NCBI RefSeq assembly: GCF_020026895.1
Contig: NZ_JAINZW010000007.1
Coordinates: forward strand, 56,433 to 120,432
Origin: Novilysobacter selenitireducens
GTDB taxonomy: Bacteria > Pseudomonadota > Gammaproteobacteria > Xanthomonadales > Xanthomonadaceae
Length of the DNA stretch: 64,000 bases
Direction: 5' to 3'
Under the pieces are notes generated by a model that was not told the origin of the DNA, did not search any database, and was given only the letters and a program-made list of their open reading frames with translations. A program made the translations under genes and the position numbers. Positions 18,586 to 28,353 of this stretch are shown here, piece by piece (the stretch's first letter is position 1; the number at the start of each line of letters is the position of its first letter).

Positions 18586-20271
18586 TTATGACCGAGGGCG
18601 CGACTGCGTTGGATACAGCGGTGGCAGGGGCTCTTCGGTCCTTGCCACGTCCGCGCTGCGCCACCTCGGGCCGCTGGCGAACGCGCTGCGCGCGGCCGCG
18701 CGCGCCTGCACCCCGTCGCCGCCGGCCCAACGCGCGCGCTCGATCGCTTCAACCGCTTCGCGCTGGGCCGGGTCGTCGAGCCGCTGCAACAACATGTCCA
18801 CGTCGGCGGCCGGCGGGTCGGCCATTGCACGAAGTGTGTCGACCACGCTGCCGAGGTCGCCGGTGTCGAGCGCACGCTTGAGTTCGACGCGGCTCAGCCG
18901 GGTCCCATCGGTACGGAGCACTGCGGGCGCCTGCCCGGCGCCCAGCGCTGGCGCACCGCGACGGTGCAACGCCCAGAGCAGCGTCACCAGCCAAAGCGCA
19001 GCGAATGCCAGCGCGACCAGCGCCCATGGCATCGCATCGCCGTTGATGGGCCCAGCCTCGTCTCGTAGCGCGCCCGATGCCGGTGGTGCCGCCGCATCCG
19101 GGGTGGCACCGGGCGCGGGGTCCGCTCCGGCACGCCCGGGGGCGACCGTCCACGTCAGCGGCGGCAGTGCGGCCGTGCGCGCAGCGCCCGCGCGGACGTC
19201 CCACCATCCCAGCCTCAGCCCTTCAAGCCGTGCCGGTCCGGCCTGCGCCGGAACAAGCGAGAACCGCCTGGTCACGGTGACGCGCGGGCGGCCCTGGTCG
19301 AAGCTCTCGTCGCTCTGTTCCGGCTCCGGGAAGACCTGGACGCCGTCGATGTGGGGCAGCACCAGTTCGGGCATCTGCGCGGCGGTCGCGCCATCGGCCG
19401 TCGCCTGCACCTCCAGCGTGGCCGCCGTGCCCGCGTGCAGCGATTGCGGCGTGGTGCGGTAGCGCAGTTCAAGGCCGTGCAACGGCAACCACGGCTGGGG
19501 GGCATTGTCCGGCGCGCGACGGACCTGCAGGAAGCGCGGCGCGGCTTCGGCTTCCAGCGTCGCCCCGCGTCCGCCGAAGAAATCATCGAAGAAACCACCC
19601 GTGCCGCGCCCTTCGAACCGGGCGCCGGGAATGGACAGCGTGCCGCTGCGTTCGGGGATCAGCTGGAAGCGGCGCTCGACGATGGTGTAACGGCGCCCGG
19701 CGATCGACTTTGTGTACTGCGCGTCCTGTCCCACCCGCTGCAGCGACGCGCCCTCCGGTGCCGGCTGGTCGATCTGCCCGGAGATCAGCGGCACCGCCGA
19801 GTACAGGCGCACCGTCCAGCCCACGGCCTGCTGGACGTACGGGTCCTGGTCGTCGGCCTCGCTCTCCATGAAGACGTCGTCGCCGGCGCGCGCGGGCACG
19901 CGCGCTGTCGAGCCCGTCACCGTCAACGGCAACGGCTGGGTGCGCTCGCCGCCGACGGTCAGCGAGGGCACGGTGATGACGCCCTCGCGCAACGGCCGCA
20001 AGGCCACCGCGTACAGGGTGCGGGTGACGCTGCGGCCGTTCACCCGCTCGAACTCGCGCCGGCTCGCATGGCCGCTGGCCTGGAATTCGCCGCGTAGGGG
20101 GCCGTAGTCCGGGGCGCCGCTGGCGGTCGTCTCGATGTTGAGGGTTACCGTCTCGCCCATGCCGATGCGATCGCGGTCCAGCCAGGCGCGCGTTTCGGCG
20201 TGCGCCGGCGCGGCCAGCAGCGCGGTGGCCGCCAGCAGCCAGGTCAGCAATGGGCGTAGCAGGGAATGCAT
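18586..20271 (-). CDS. batD: BatD family protein
   Basis: 561 residues. A signal peptide (1-25, ending AHA) leads into a large periplasmic region of beta-sandwich repeats, then a C-terminal membrane helix (ALVALAFAALWLVTLLWAL) and a cytoplasmic tail. This is the usual BatD layout. Bat proteins were first linked to aerotolerance and are thought to form an envelope complex governed by MoxR. It is the last gene of the moxR-bat operon and directly abuts batB. Confidence 0.87.
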   Translation of the reverse strand: MHSLLRPLLTWLLAATALLAAPAHAETRAWLDRDRIGMGETVTLNIETTASGAPDYGPLRGEFQASGHASRREFERVNGRSVTRTLYAVALRPLREGVITVPSLTVGGERTQPLPLTVTGSTARVPARAGDDVFMESEADDQDPYVQQAVGWTVRLYSAVPLISGQIDQPAPEGASLQRVGQDAQYTKSIAGRRYTIVERRFQLIPERSGTLSIPGARFEGRGTGGFFDDFFGGRGATLEAEAAPRFLQVRRAPDNAPQPWLPLHGLELRYRTTPQSLHAGTAATLEVQATADGATAAQMPELVLPHIDGVQVFPEPEQSDESFDQGRPRVTVTRRFSLVPAQAGPARLEGLRLGWWDVRAGAARTAALPPLTWTVAPGRAGADPAPGATPDAAAPPASGALRDEAGPINGDAMPWALVALAFAALWLVTLLWALHRRGAPALGAGQAPAVLRTDGTRLSRVELKRALDTGDLGSVVDTLRAMADPPAADVDMLLQRLDDPAQREAVEAIERARWAGGDGVQARAAARSAFASGPRWRSADVARTEEPLPPLYPTQSRPRS

Positions 20272-22058
20272 CAGTCGTCATCCTCGTGGAGTCCGCGGAT
20301 GCGGCGGCGTTCGTGTTCGAGCCGGAACTTCTCGCGCAGCAGCCCGCCCGGGTCGTCAGGCACGCGGCGCAGCCAGGCTTCGTTGGCGAGGCGCTGCTCG
20401 CGCTGTTCGGGGGTTTCGTTGAGGGGTGCCTGCGCGACGTCCGCCTGCTCGCCGTCGTCGGCCTTTTCCAGCGCGCGTTGCATGCGTTCGCGCTGCGCGG
20501 CATCGGCCTGGCGCTGGGCTTCGGCGCGGGCCTCGTCCTGTGCCTGCGCGCCGCTTTCGCTGTCAGCCGGATCGCGCTCCTCGTCCCGTTTCTCGGGGGA
20601 CTCGGAGGGGTCGGACGCGGACTCGTTCGGACCGCCCTTGGGCGGCGTGTCGGAATCGGCGTCGCCGGGTTGCGGCTCGCCGCTGTCGCCGTCCTGCTTG
20701 GAGTCGTCGTCGCTGCGGCCCTCGCCGCCACCCGACGGAGGCTGGCGCTGCATTGCGGCCTGTACCGCCTGGCGGTTGGCCAAGGCGTCAGGCATGCCCG
20801 GCTCCAGTTCCAAGGCTCGGTCGTAGGCCGCGATGGCGCCCTCGTAGTCACCGGCCTTGACCAGCGCATTGCCGCGGTTGTAATGGCCGTCCGCGCTGTC
20901 GACCTGCCGGTACAGCGTGGCGGCGCGCTCGAAGTCGCCCGCACGGTAGGCGTCGGTGCCTTCCTGCAGCCGCTCGTGCCGGGCCTGGTCGGCGCGCTTC
21001 CACCAGTCGCCTTCTTGCGTCTGGGCGCGCACGGGCGAGACGCCCAGACCCAGACCCAGTGCCAGCACCAGTACGGCCGCACCCCCGCGGCGGCGGAACG
21101 CCCACACCGCCAGCAGCATCAGCGGCGGAAGCAGCCAGTAGCCGTCGTCGACCCAGGTCCGACCCTGCACGCCGGTCTCGCCGTCCGCGGCCACCTGCGT
21201 GGGATCGAGCACGCCGAGGGCCGCAAGGTCGGCGGAATCCGCGGTCAAGGCCGCATACGCGCCGCCGCCCTGCCCCGCCATGCGCTCCAGCGACGCAGCG
21301 TCCAACTGCGCACGCGACAGCCCACCACCCAAGTCGCTGTAGGTGCCGCCTTGCACGCGACCCAGGCCGAGTGCGGAGACGGTGAATCCTTCGGCCCGGG
21401 CGCGGGCGGCCGCATCGATGGCGCGCGCGTCGGCACTATCGGTCAGCAGCAGGATCTGGCCGCGTTCGACGCCGGATTGGCGCAACAGGCGCGCCGCGAG
21501 GTCGATCGCGCGATCGGGCCGCTGCCCGTCGACCGGCATGACATCCGGATGCAGCGCATCGAGGAATATCGCGACATTGGCGGCATCGGCCGTCACCGGC
21601 GTCACGGTGAAGGCGTCTTCGGCAAAGGCCACCAGCCCCACCTGCCCACCGCTGCGCTCGCGCAGCAACTCGGCCAACTTGGCGCGGGCCTGCGCAAGGC
21701 GCGACGGCGGCAGGTCGTTGGCGAGCGTGGCGCGCGACAGGTCGATGGCAACCACCAGCGGCATGCGGCTCTGCCACAGCGGCTGCTCGACCTGCCGCCA
21801 GCTGGGCCCGGCCAGCGCCAGCACCGCCAGCAGGTAGGCCAGCGACGCCAGCCAGACCGGCGCCTGCGCGCGTTTCGATGTCGCGCGTTCGACCAGGTGC
21901 GGCAACAGGTGGGGGTCGACCGCGCTGCGCCAGACGTTGGCGCGCTGCCGGCGCCGGTTCCACAGCCACAGCGTAGGCGGCAGGGCGAGCAGCGCCCACA
22001 GCCACGCCGGACGCAGAAGGTGCAGGTCGGCGAGCAGGTCCATGCCCGGCATCGTCAT
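20271..22058 (-). CDS. batB: BatB-like von Willebrand factor A protein with TPR region
   Basis: 595 residues. Two N-terminal membrane helices flank a vWA domain (about 95-290). The MIDAS motif reads D106-L-S108-R-A110 rather than DxSxS, so metal binding may be weakened. A third helix (about 310-350) is followed by TPR-like repeats (YRAGDFERAATLYRQV, ALVKAGDYEGAIAAYDRAL) and a long acidic, disordered tail. The BatB and BatC functions therefore appear fused. The ATG at 22058 overlaps the batA stop (ATGA). Confidence 0.87.
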   Translation of the reverse strand: MTMPGMDLLADLHLLRPAWLWALLALPPTLWLWNRRRQRANVWRSAVDPHLLPHLVERATSKRAQAPVWLASLAYLLAVLALAGPSWRQVEQPLWQSRMPLVVAIDLSRATLANDLPPSRLAQARAKLAELLRERSGGQVGLVAFAEDAFTVTPVTADAANVAIFLDALHPDVMPVDGQRPDRAIDLAARLLRQSGVERGQILLLTDSADARAIDAAARARAEGFTVSALGLGRVQGGTYSDLGGGLSRAQLDAASLERMAGQGGGAYAALTADSADLAALGVLDPTQVAADGETGVQGRTWVDDGYWLLPPLMLLAVWAFRRRGGAAVLVLALGLGLGVSPVRAQTQEGDWWKRADQARHERLQEGTDAYRAGDFERAATLYRQVDSADGHYNRGNALVKAGDYEGAIAAYDRALELEPGMPDALANRQAVQAAMQRQPPSGGGEGRSDDDSKQDGDSGEPQPGDADSDTPPKGGPNESASDPSESPEKRDEERDPADSESGAQAQDEARAEAQRQADAAQRERMQRALEKADDGEQADVAQAPLNETPEQREQRLANEAWLRRVPDDPGGLLREKFRLEHERRRIRGLHEDDD

Positions 22059-23095
22059 GCGACACCGCCTTTCGCCCGCAGCCGCGGCGGCCGGACCATC
22101 GCCAGCAGGGCGAGCAGCCACGCGACGGCCAGCGGCCACGCATAGCGCTCGATCTTCGGCCGCACCGCTTCACCGGGCCGCTCCACCGGCTCCAGCCGGT
22201 CGATCTCGCCGTAGATGCCCGCCAGCTCGCCGGTGTCGCGGGCGCGGAAGAAGCGCCCGCCGGTTGCCTCGGCAATGGCGCGCAGGGTGCCCTCGTCGAT
22301 GTCGTCGCCACCGCCGGGCATCGGCAACTGGAAGCCGAACACCGACATCGTGCCGTCGCCGCCGAACGCCACCGTGTGCACGCGCACGCCGTTGTCGCGC
22401 GCCAGTTGCGCGGCCTTGTCGGGCATCAGCACGCCTGCGGTGTTGACGCCGTCGGTCAGGAGGATCAGCACGCGCTGTCCCGGGGGTTGCGAGCGCAGGC
22501 GCTTGACCGCCAGGCCGATCGCATCGCCGATGGCGGTTTCCTGCCCGGCCAGCCCCACCACGGCGTCATCGAGCTGCGCGCGCACGGTGTCGCGGTCCAA
22601 CGTCAGCGGCGTCAGCACGTAGGCCCGCCGGCCGAACACGATCAGGCCGACGCGGTCGCCCTCGCGGCGTTCCAGGAAGTCGTTGAGCACGGCCGTGGCC
22701 GCGGTGAGGCGGTCCACCGGGCGATTGCCCAGCGCCATGTCCGGCTGGTTCATGCTGCCCGACAGGTCCAGCGCCAGCATCAGGTCGCGACCGGCCTGGG
22801 GCGGTTGCACGGGCTCGCCAAGCTGCTGCGGCCGCGCGGCCGCCACACACAACAGCACCCAGGCTACCCATGCGACGGCCCCGGCCATGCCGACGCGGCG
22901 ACCGCGACCGCCACCGCGCGCGATGGCATGCAGCGTGTCCGGCGAGTAAGGCACGTTGAGCGCGGGCGATACACCTTTCGCGGAGGGCAGCAGGTACCGC
23001 ACCAGCCACGGTGCCGGCAGTGCCAGCAGCATCCACGGCCACGCCAGTTCGATGCCGAACGGCAGGGGCGGCAATGCGTCCAGCCAGGTGCCCAT
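22055..23095 (-). CDS. batA: BatA-like von Willebrand factor A protein
   Basis: 346 residues. Membrane helices near 15-35 and 70-87 precede a vWA domain with an intact MIDAS (D110-L-S112-G-S114) and LLTDGVNTAG, with a last helix near the C-terminus. It is expected to be an inner-membrane protein with the vWA domain facing the periplasm or cytoplasm. The start at 23095 overlaps the upstream stop (TGATG); an ATG at 23110 is a possible alternative. Confidence 0.88.
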   Translation of the reverse strand: MGTWLDALPPLPFGIELAWPWMLLALPAPWLVRYLLPSAKGVSPALNVPYSPDTLHAIARGGGRGRRVGMAGAVAWVAWVLLCVAAARPQQLGEPVQPPQAGRDLMLALDLSGSMNQPDMALGNRPVDRLTAATAVLNDFLERREGDRVGLIVFGRRAYVLTPLTLDRDTVRAQLDDAVVGLAGQETAIGDAIGLAVKRLRSQPPGQRVLILLTDGVNTAGVLMPDKAAQLARDNGVRVHTVAFGGDGTMSVFGFQLPMPGGGDDIDEGTLRAIAEATGGRFFRARDTGELAGIYGEIDRLEPVERPGEAVRPKIERYAWPLAVAWLLALLAMVRPPRLRAKGGVA

Positions 23096-23556
23096 CACGC
23101 GTCCATCCATGACAGGAACCTTGCGCGCGCCAAGGGACGCAGCGCTTCGACCTCCGACTGTGCGGTGTCGGCGCGGTAGCCGCCGTCGAGCAGCAGGCGG
23201 CCCGGCCCCTGGCTGAAGGGTTGGCGCGCATCGTCCCCGTCCAGCAGGGACAGCCATGCGTCACCATCGAACCGGTCGGCGCCCGGGTCGCGCCGCCGCG
23301 CGGCACGCCTCAGCAGTCCCGACATCGCTTCGACCTGCAACGCGGGCGAGGCCGCATTTTCGACCGCAGCATCGAACCACGCCGCGATGCGCCGCTGCCG
23401 GCGGCGACGGCGCGCGCGCCATGCCCACGTGATCGCCAACACGGCCACCACCACCGCGGCCACGGCCCACCATCCGGGCGCCGGCGGCCACCACGAGGGC
23501 GGCGGCGGCTGGTGCACGTCGCGCAATACCAGCGTAGCGAGGACGGTTGCGTGCAT
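23095..23556 (-). CDS. DUF4381 family protein
   Basis: 153 residues. A proline/tryptophan-rich N-terminus (LRDVHQPPPPSWWPPAPGWW) is followed by one membrane helix (about 28-47) and a basic cytoplasmic domain. This matches DUF4381 proteins encoded between DUF58 and batA in other gammaproteobacteria. Its function is unknown. Both ends are coupled to neighbours by TGATG overlaps, which argues for a stoichiometric complex. Confidence 0.82.
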   Translation of the reverse strand: MHATVLATLVLRDVHQPPPPSWWPPAPGWWAVAAVVVAVLAITWAWRARRRRRQRRIAAWFDAAVENAASPALQVEAMSGLLRRAARRRDPGADRFDGDAWLSLLDGDDARQPFSQGPGRLLLDGGYRADTAQSEVEALRPLARARFLSWMDA

Positions 23557-24476
23557 CACGCCACCAGCGGCCGAGGTTGCCCCAGCAGCGGCAGCCAGGC
23601 GTCGCTGGCCGCATCGGTGGACAGCGCCTGCACGCGCACGCCACGCGAAGGCAACGCGGCCAGCGCGCGCGCGACCGGTTCGGCGAACTGCGCACTCCAC
23701 TGCCGCCGCTGGGCGGGGCGGGCGAGGTCGAGCTCGATGCGCGCTGCGCCGCCACGGAAAGGCAACAGCGCATCGGGCGGCGCCATCTCCAGCGGGTCGG
23801 TCATCAGCAGCACGATCACCTCATGGTGCTGCGCCAGCCCGGTCCAGCGCCGCGCGGGAATCGACGGCACGCTCTGCGCGTCCGCCAGCACGACCAGACG
23901 TGACCCGGGTCGCAGCAGGCGCGCGGCGTGCTCAAGTGCGGTGTCCAGTCCGTCATCGTCGTCGGGGCGCGCGCCGTACCAGCGCACCAATGCATCGAGC
24001 GCGCGCAACGCACCGCGTGGACCGCCGGCCGGCGTGACCGGGGGTTCGCGCCGGCTGCCGCGCAGCGCCGCGATGCGGTCGCCGTCGCGCACCGCCGCCC
24101 AAGCCGCCACCGCACCGGCGCGCGCGGCCTGCACCGACTTGAAACGCACACGGGTGCCGAAATACAGCGTAGGCGGGGTATCGGCGACCAGCAGGGTCAG
24201 CCGTTCGCGCTCGGCCTGGTAGAGCTTGGTGTGGGCGCGGCCCGTGCGGGCGGTCAGGCGCCAATCGATATGGCGCGCGTCATCGCCAGCCACGTACTCG
24301 CGCGACTCGGCGTACTCCATGCCGCGTCCCCGCATGGGTGACAGCGCATGGCCACTGGCACCGTGACGACCGTGGCGCGCCGCCCGCCGCCCCTGCACGG
24401 CGGCGCGCAGGGCGATCAGCTCGGCCAGGGAGGGCCGGACGCCATCGCCGCCGGCGGTGTCGGAAGCCTGGGTCAT
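23556..24476 (-). CDS. DUF58 domain-containing protein
   Basis: 306 residues, cytoplasmic. The DUF58 signature REYVAGDDARHIDWRLTART is present, followed by a vWA-like region. DUF58 proteins nearly always accompany MoxR ATPases. The ATG at 24476 (MTQASD) is chosen as the first good start. It is coupled to the DUF4381 gene by TGATG. The 160 bases between this gene and moxR hold no gene. Confidence 0.88.
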   Translation of the reverse strand: MTQASDTAGGDGVRPSLAELIALRAAVQGRRAARHGRHGASGHALSPMRGRGMEYAESREYVAGDDARHIDWRLTARTGRAHTKLYQAERERLTLLVADTPPTLYFGTRVRFKSVQAARAGAVAAWAAVRDGDRIAALRGSRREPPVTPAGGPRGALRALDALVRWYGARPDDDDGLDTALEHAARLLRPGSRLVVLADAQSVPSIPARRWTGLAQHHEVIVLLMTDPLEMAPPDALLPFRGGAARIELDLARPAQRRQWSAQFAEPVARALAALPSRGVRVQALSTDAASDAWLPLLGQPRPLVA

Positions 24477-24636
24477 GACACGAGGCCCGGTTCTGCAGCA
24501 CGGGAGCTGCATGTCGCGCCGCGGGAAGCGTCAGCGGGTACGGGCGCGCGGGCGGCAACGGCCATCGACCGTCGAACGAATGGCGACCGCACTGTGCGGG
24601 GTGCTGTCGGAGCGATGCGCATGCAGCACACCGCCA

Positions 24637-25656
24637 TCAGGGCAGCGGCACCTGCCGCAGCAACTCGGCCACCAGGCGGTCGCCATCCCAGCCCTCGGCC
24701 GTGGCCTCGTAGCTGGGTAGCAGGCGGTGGCGGAGCACATCCGGTGCGATGGCGCGCACGTCGTCCGGGGTGACGTAGTCGCGACCGGCCAGCCACGCAT
24801 GGGCGCGGGCACAGCGCTCCAGCGCGATCGAGCCGCGCGGGCTTGCGCCCCATGCAATGCGGCGAGCGAGGTCTGCGTCGTAGCGCGACGCATCGCGCGA
24901 GGCCAGCGTGAGTTCGATCAGATACCGCTCGACCGCGGGCGCCAGGTGGAGGTCGAGCACTTCGGCGCGGGCCGCGAAGACGTCTTCGAGCGACAACCGT
25001 GCGGGCGTGTCGGCCTGGCTCCGCATCGCGTTTCGCGCCCGGTCGCGCGCCAGCTTCAGGATCTGCGCCTCGGCCTCCGCCTCCGGATAGCCGATCCGCA
25101 CGTGCATGAGGAACCGGTCGAGCTGCGCCTCAGGCAGCGGGAACGTGCCTTCCTGTTCGATCGGATTCTGGGTGGCCATCACCAGGAACAGCGTCGGCAG
25201 CGGATAGGTCGCACGCCCGACGGTCACCTGGCGTTCGCCCATCGCCTCGAGCAACGCCGACTGCACCTTCGCCGGCGCGCGGTTGATCTCGTCGGCCAGC
25301 AGGATGGGATGGAACACCGGTCCCGCCTGGAACTCGAAGCGGCCGTCCTGCGGCCGCCACACCTCGGTACCGGTGAGGTCGGCCGGCAGCAGGTCCGGGG
25401 TGAACTGGATGCGCGCGAAGTCGGCCTCCAGCCGCGATGCGAGGGCGCGAATCGCCGACGTCTTGGCTAGACCCGGTGCACCTTCGACCAGTAGATGGCC
25501 ATCGGCCAGCAATGCGATCAGCAGGCGGTCGATCAGCGCGGACTGTCCGACGATCTCGGCGGCAAGTCCGTCCCGGAGGCCACGGAATGCCGTGTGCAGG
25601 CGCGACTCGCGCCCGGGGGGCGCGTCATGCGGTGTCTCGAGGTTGCGACTGTCCAT
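24637..25656 (-). CDS. MoxR-family AAA+ ATPase
   Basis: 339 residues. Walker A GAPGLAKT (59-66), Walker B LLADEINR (Asp122, Glu123), sensor region MATQNPIEQEGTFPLPEAQLDRF. MoxR ATPases act as chaperone-like activators of vWA-domain partners, here presumably BatA and BatB. It is the first gene of the operon moxR-DUF58-DUF4381-batA-batB-batD. No promoter was recognised with confidence. Confidence 0.93.
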   Translation of the reverse strand: MDSRNLETPHDAPPGRESRLHTAFRGLRDGLAAEIVGQSALIDRLLIALLADGHLLVEGAPGLAKTSAIRALASRLEADFARIQFTPDLLPADLTGTEVWRPQDGRFEFQAGPVFHPILLADEINRAPAKVQSALLEAMGERQVTVGRATYPLPTLFLVMATQNPIEQEGTFPLPEAQLDRFLMHVRIGYPEAEAEAQILKLARDRARNAMRSQADTPARLSLEDVFAARAEVLDLHLAPAVERYLIELTLASRDASRYDADLARRIAWGASPRGSIALERCARAHAWLAGRDYVTPDDVRAIAPDVLRHRLLPSYEATAEGWDGDRLVAELLRQVPLP

Positions 25657-25794
25657 GGATCTCCGCGTCGGGCATCGGAAAGACCGGCCACCTGCCGGGC
25701 GGGTCAGTTTGACCCATGTTCAACGGGAGATTCGACCCATGCATGAACGGCCGATGGTCCCCGCCCGTCCGGTATCGGGAACCGCACAAAAGAA

Positions 25795-25816
25795 ACGGGG
25801 GCCTCTCGGCCCCCGT
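25795..25816 (-). terminator. Terminator of the pil operon
   Basis: Stem ACGGGGGCC, loop TCTC, GGCCCCCGT, followed on the minus strand by TTTCTTTTG. It lies 24 bases after the pilQ stop. Confidence 0.88.
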
Positions 25817-25839
25817 CGCTCTCTACGTATTTCGATCTA

Positions 25840-27780
25840 TCAGTTGCGCTGCGCGACCTTGAGCACCTTCGGCGTCACCATGATCAGCAGCTCGGCCTTG
25901 TCCTTGGCGCGCGACGTGTTCTTGAACAGGTTGCCCAGGAACGGGATGTCGCCCAGGAACGGCACCTTCGATACGTCGTCGCGGTTGCGGAACTCGTAGA
26001 CGCCACCGATCACGACCGTCTGCCCGTCCTCGACCAGCACCGCGGTGTTGACCGCGCGCTTGCTGATCTGCGGCACGTCGCCGATGCCGGTATCGATAAA
26101 GCCTTCGATCTCGTCCTTCTTGACGTTCATGTTTAGGAACACACGGCCGTCGTTGGTGATGGTCGGGGTAACCCGCATCTCCAGCAGCACGTCCTTGAAC
26201 TCGACCGTCGGCGTCGGGACGCTGCCTGCCGTCGCCGGACGGATCGTCACGTAGCCCACTTCCTGACCCTGCGTGATGACCGCTTCGCGTTGGTTGCTGG
26301 TCACGATGCGGGGGTTGGAGATGACCTCGCCACGCCCCTGCTCCTGCATCGCTGACAGCTCGACGTCCAGCGCGTAGCCGGCATTGAGGATTGCCAGTGC
26401 GATGGAACCGGCCGGGTTGGCAACGCCGAGGTTGCTCATCAGGCCGCGGGACAGTTCGTACAGGGGCTCGCCTTCCGCCACGGCCTCGTCGAAGGAGCCC
26501 TGACTATTAACATTGTTCTCGATGGTGTCGTTGAACCAGACGTCGCCGCCGTTGGTGTATCCGGATACACCGAAGCGTGCACCCAGGTCGCGCGAGAAAC
26601 TTTCGGTGGCGATCACCACGCGCGCCTCGATGATGACCTGATCCACCGGACGGTCGATGACGCGGATGAGTTCCTTCATCTGCTCGACCTTCTTGGGGAT
26701 GTCGCTCACCATCAGCGTGTTGGTGCGCTCGTCCGCCACCAACCGGCCACGCGGCGACAGGAAGCCGTTGTCGCTGTTGCCGCCGCCGCCGGCGCCGCCC
26801 TGGCCACCGCCGCTACCACCGATGCCCTTGGCCTCGGTCAGCGCGGTGAAGATCTGCTCGGCGTTGTGGTAGTTGATCTGGACGTACTCGGTCACCAGGT
26901 CAACACGGTTCTCCAGGGCGATTCGCGCGTCTTCCTTGTCCTGCTCGAACTTGGCGATCTCGGCCTGCGGGGCCACCCACACCACGTTGCCACTGCGGCG
27001 CTTGTCGAGCCCCTTGGACTGCAACACGATGTCCAGCGCCTGGTCCCACGGCACGTTCACCAGGCGCAGGGTCACGTTGCCCTGCACGGTGTCGGACGCC
27101 ACGATGTTGAGGTTGGACTCCTCGGCGATCAGCTGCAGCACGGTACGGACCGGCACGTCCTGGAAGTTGAACGTCACCGGACGACCGCTGTAGGCCCGCG
27201 ACTCGGCCGCCGTGGCAGCCGTCGCGCCACCCTGGTCCGGTGCGCCGACGGCACGGCCGGCCGCCGGTGCGGTCGGCATGATCTCGACGATGTAGTCCCG
27301 ACCCGTCTGGTAAGCCATCGACTCGAACTGGCCCCGTGTATCCAGCACCAGCAACGTGCCCGAACCGGAGGGGCGTGCGTCGATGCGTTGCACCGGCGTC
27401 GCGAAGTCGGTGACGTTGAGCGGACGCTGCAGGCTGGCGGGCAACTGTGCGTTACCGACGTCCACCATCACCTGCGTACCCTGCGTGCGCAGGTCGGGCA
27501 TGGCGCCTTCGCCGGAGAAGGTTAGGATCAACTTGCCGGCGCCGTCCTGGCCGCGCTTGAAGTCGATCTTCGACACCTCGATGGCGCCCGGCAGTTGCTT
27601 GGCGGGATCTGCGCTCGGTACGGGCGCGGTCTGCGCCACCAGCGACGGCGCGATGCCGGCCGAGGGCGCGGCGTGCACCGCGGTGAATGCGGCAAGCGTC
27701 CCTGCCGCCAGACCGATAACGGTCGTGCTGAGCAGGGGGCGGCGGGCGGTCCGCGAGCGGTTCGCGTTGAGTACGGTCAT
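25840..27780 (-). CDS. pilQ: Type IV pilus secretin PilQ
   Basis: 646 residues, outer-membrane secretin through which the pilus exits. A signal peptide-like N-terminus precedes one AMIN domain (about 65-165, peptidoglycan binding), an STN/N0 domain (YSGRPVTFNFQDVPVRTVLQ), an N1 domain and the C-terminal secretin core (VIIEARVVIATE, VPFLGDIPFLGNLFKN). A glycine-rich insert (GSGGGQGGAGGGG) interrupts the N1 region. The ATG at 27780 starts the recognised signal region. It is the last gene of pilMNOPQ. Confidence 0.95.
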   Translation of the reverse strand: MTVLNANRSRTARRPLLSTTVIGLAAGTLAAFTAVHAAPSAGIAPSLVAQTAPVPSADPAKQLPGAIEVSKIDFKRGQDGAGKLILTFSGEGAMPDLRTQGTQVMVDVGNAQLPASLQRPLNVTDFATPVQRIDARPSGSGTLLVLDTRGQFESMAYQTGRDYIVEIMPTAPAAGRAVGAPDQGGATAATAAESRAYSGRPVTFNFQDVPVRTVLQLIAEESNLNIVASDTVQGNVTLRLVNVPWDQALDIVLQSKGLDKRRSGNVVWVAPQAEIAKFEQDKEDARIALENRVDLVTEYVQINYHNAEQIFTALTEAKGIGGSGGGQGGAGGGGNSDNGFLSPRGRLVADERTNTLMVSDIPKKVEQMKELIRVIDRPVDQVIIEARVVIATESFSRDLGARFGVSGYTNGGDVWFNDTIENNVNSQGSFDEAVAEGEPLYELSRGLMSNLGVANPAGSIALAILNAGYALDVELSAMQEQGRGEVISNPRIVTSNQREAVITQGQEVGYVTIRPATAGSVPTPTVEFKDVLLEMRVTPTITNDGRVFLNMNVKKDEIEGFIDTGIGDVPQISKRAVNTAVLVEDGQTVVIGGVYEFRNRDDVSKVPFLGDIPFLGNLFKNTSRAKDKAELLIMVTPKVLKVAQRN

Positions 27781-27797
27781 CGTGCTATCCCCCAAAA

Positions 27798-28352
27798 TCA
27801 TTGATCTTCCAACGCGACCGTGGCCGGACGTTCCAGCCAACCACCCGCGCCATCCGGCACCAGTTCCATCAATTCGATGCGGTCTTCAAAAATCCCGGTC
27901 ACGCGGCCATCGCTCTGGCCCATGTACGCGCCGGGCCGCACCCGGTAGGTCACGCGGTCGGGCGCCATCACCAGCGCCACCAGACCGCCACCACGCCCCA
28001 GCGTGCCGACCATGTCGAGGCTGTCGAGCGGGAACTGCTCGAGCGTCTGCTTGCGACGTGCCGAATCGGGACGCGGACCACTGCCGCCGCTCTCGTCGCG
28101 GAAGGCGCGGCTGAAGGGGTCACGCAGCGACTGCGCGGCGTATTCAAAGGTTTCGAACTGCTGCATCACCGGCAACGGGTCCAGGGGCGGCGCCGGCCGC
28201 GCTTTCACCTCGGCCACCCAGTTCTCGAGGTTGGGTGCTTCACCGGGTTCGCTCGTAATGCCGCGCGAGCAACCCGCCACCAGCACCGCTACACCCAGCA
28301 CGAGCATCAGTCGAGGTGCCTTGCGGCTCCTGCGAGCATCGACGTCACGCAT
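27798..28352 (-). CDS. pilP: Type IV pilus lipoprotein PilP
   Basis: 184 residues. A lipobox LVAGC (Cys28) follows a hydrophobic signal, giving an inner-membrane lipoprotein. The globular C-terminal part (about 110-175) links PilNO to the PilQ secretin. The ATG is one base after the pilO stop. Confidence 0.92.
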   Translation of the reverse strand: MRDVDARRSRKAPRLMLVLGVAVLVAGCSRGITSEPGEAPNLENWVAEVKARPAPPLDPLPVMQQFETFEYAAQSLRDPFSRAFRDESGGSGPRPDSARRKQTLEQFPLDSLDMVGTLGRGGGLVALVMAPDRVTYRVRPGAYMGQSDGRVTGIFEDRIELMELVPDGAGGWLERPATVALEDQ

Positions 28353-28353
28353 G

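Noticed and set aside
20250..22145. 631-codon plus-strand open frame opposite batB
   Set aside because: It opposes well-supported Bat genes in a coupled operon and carries no recognisable domain.
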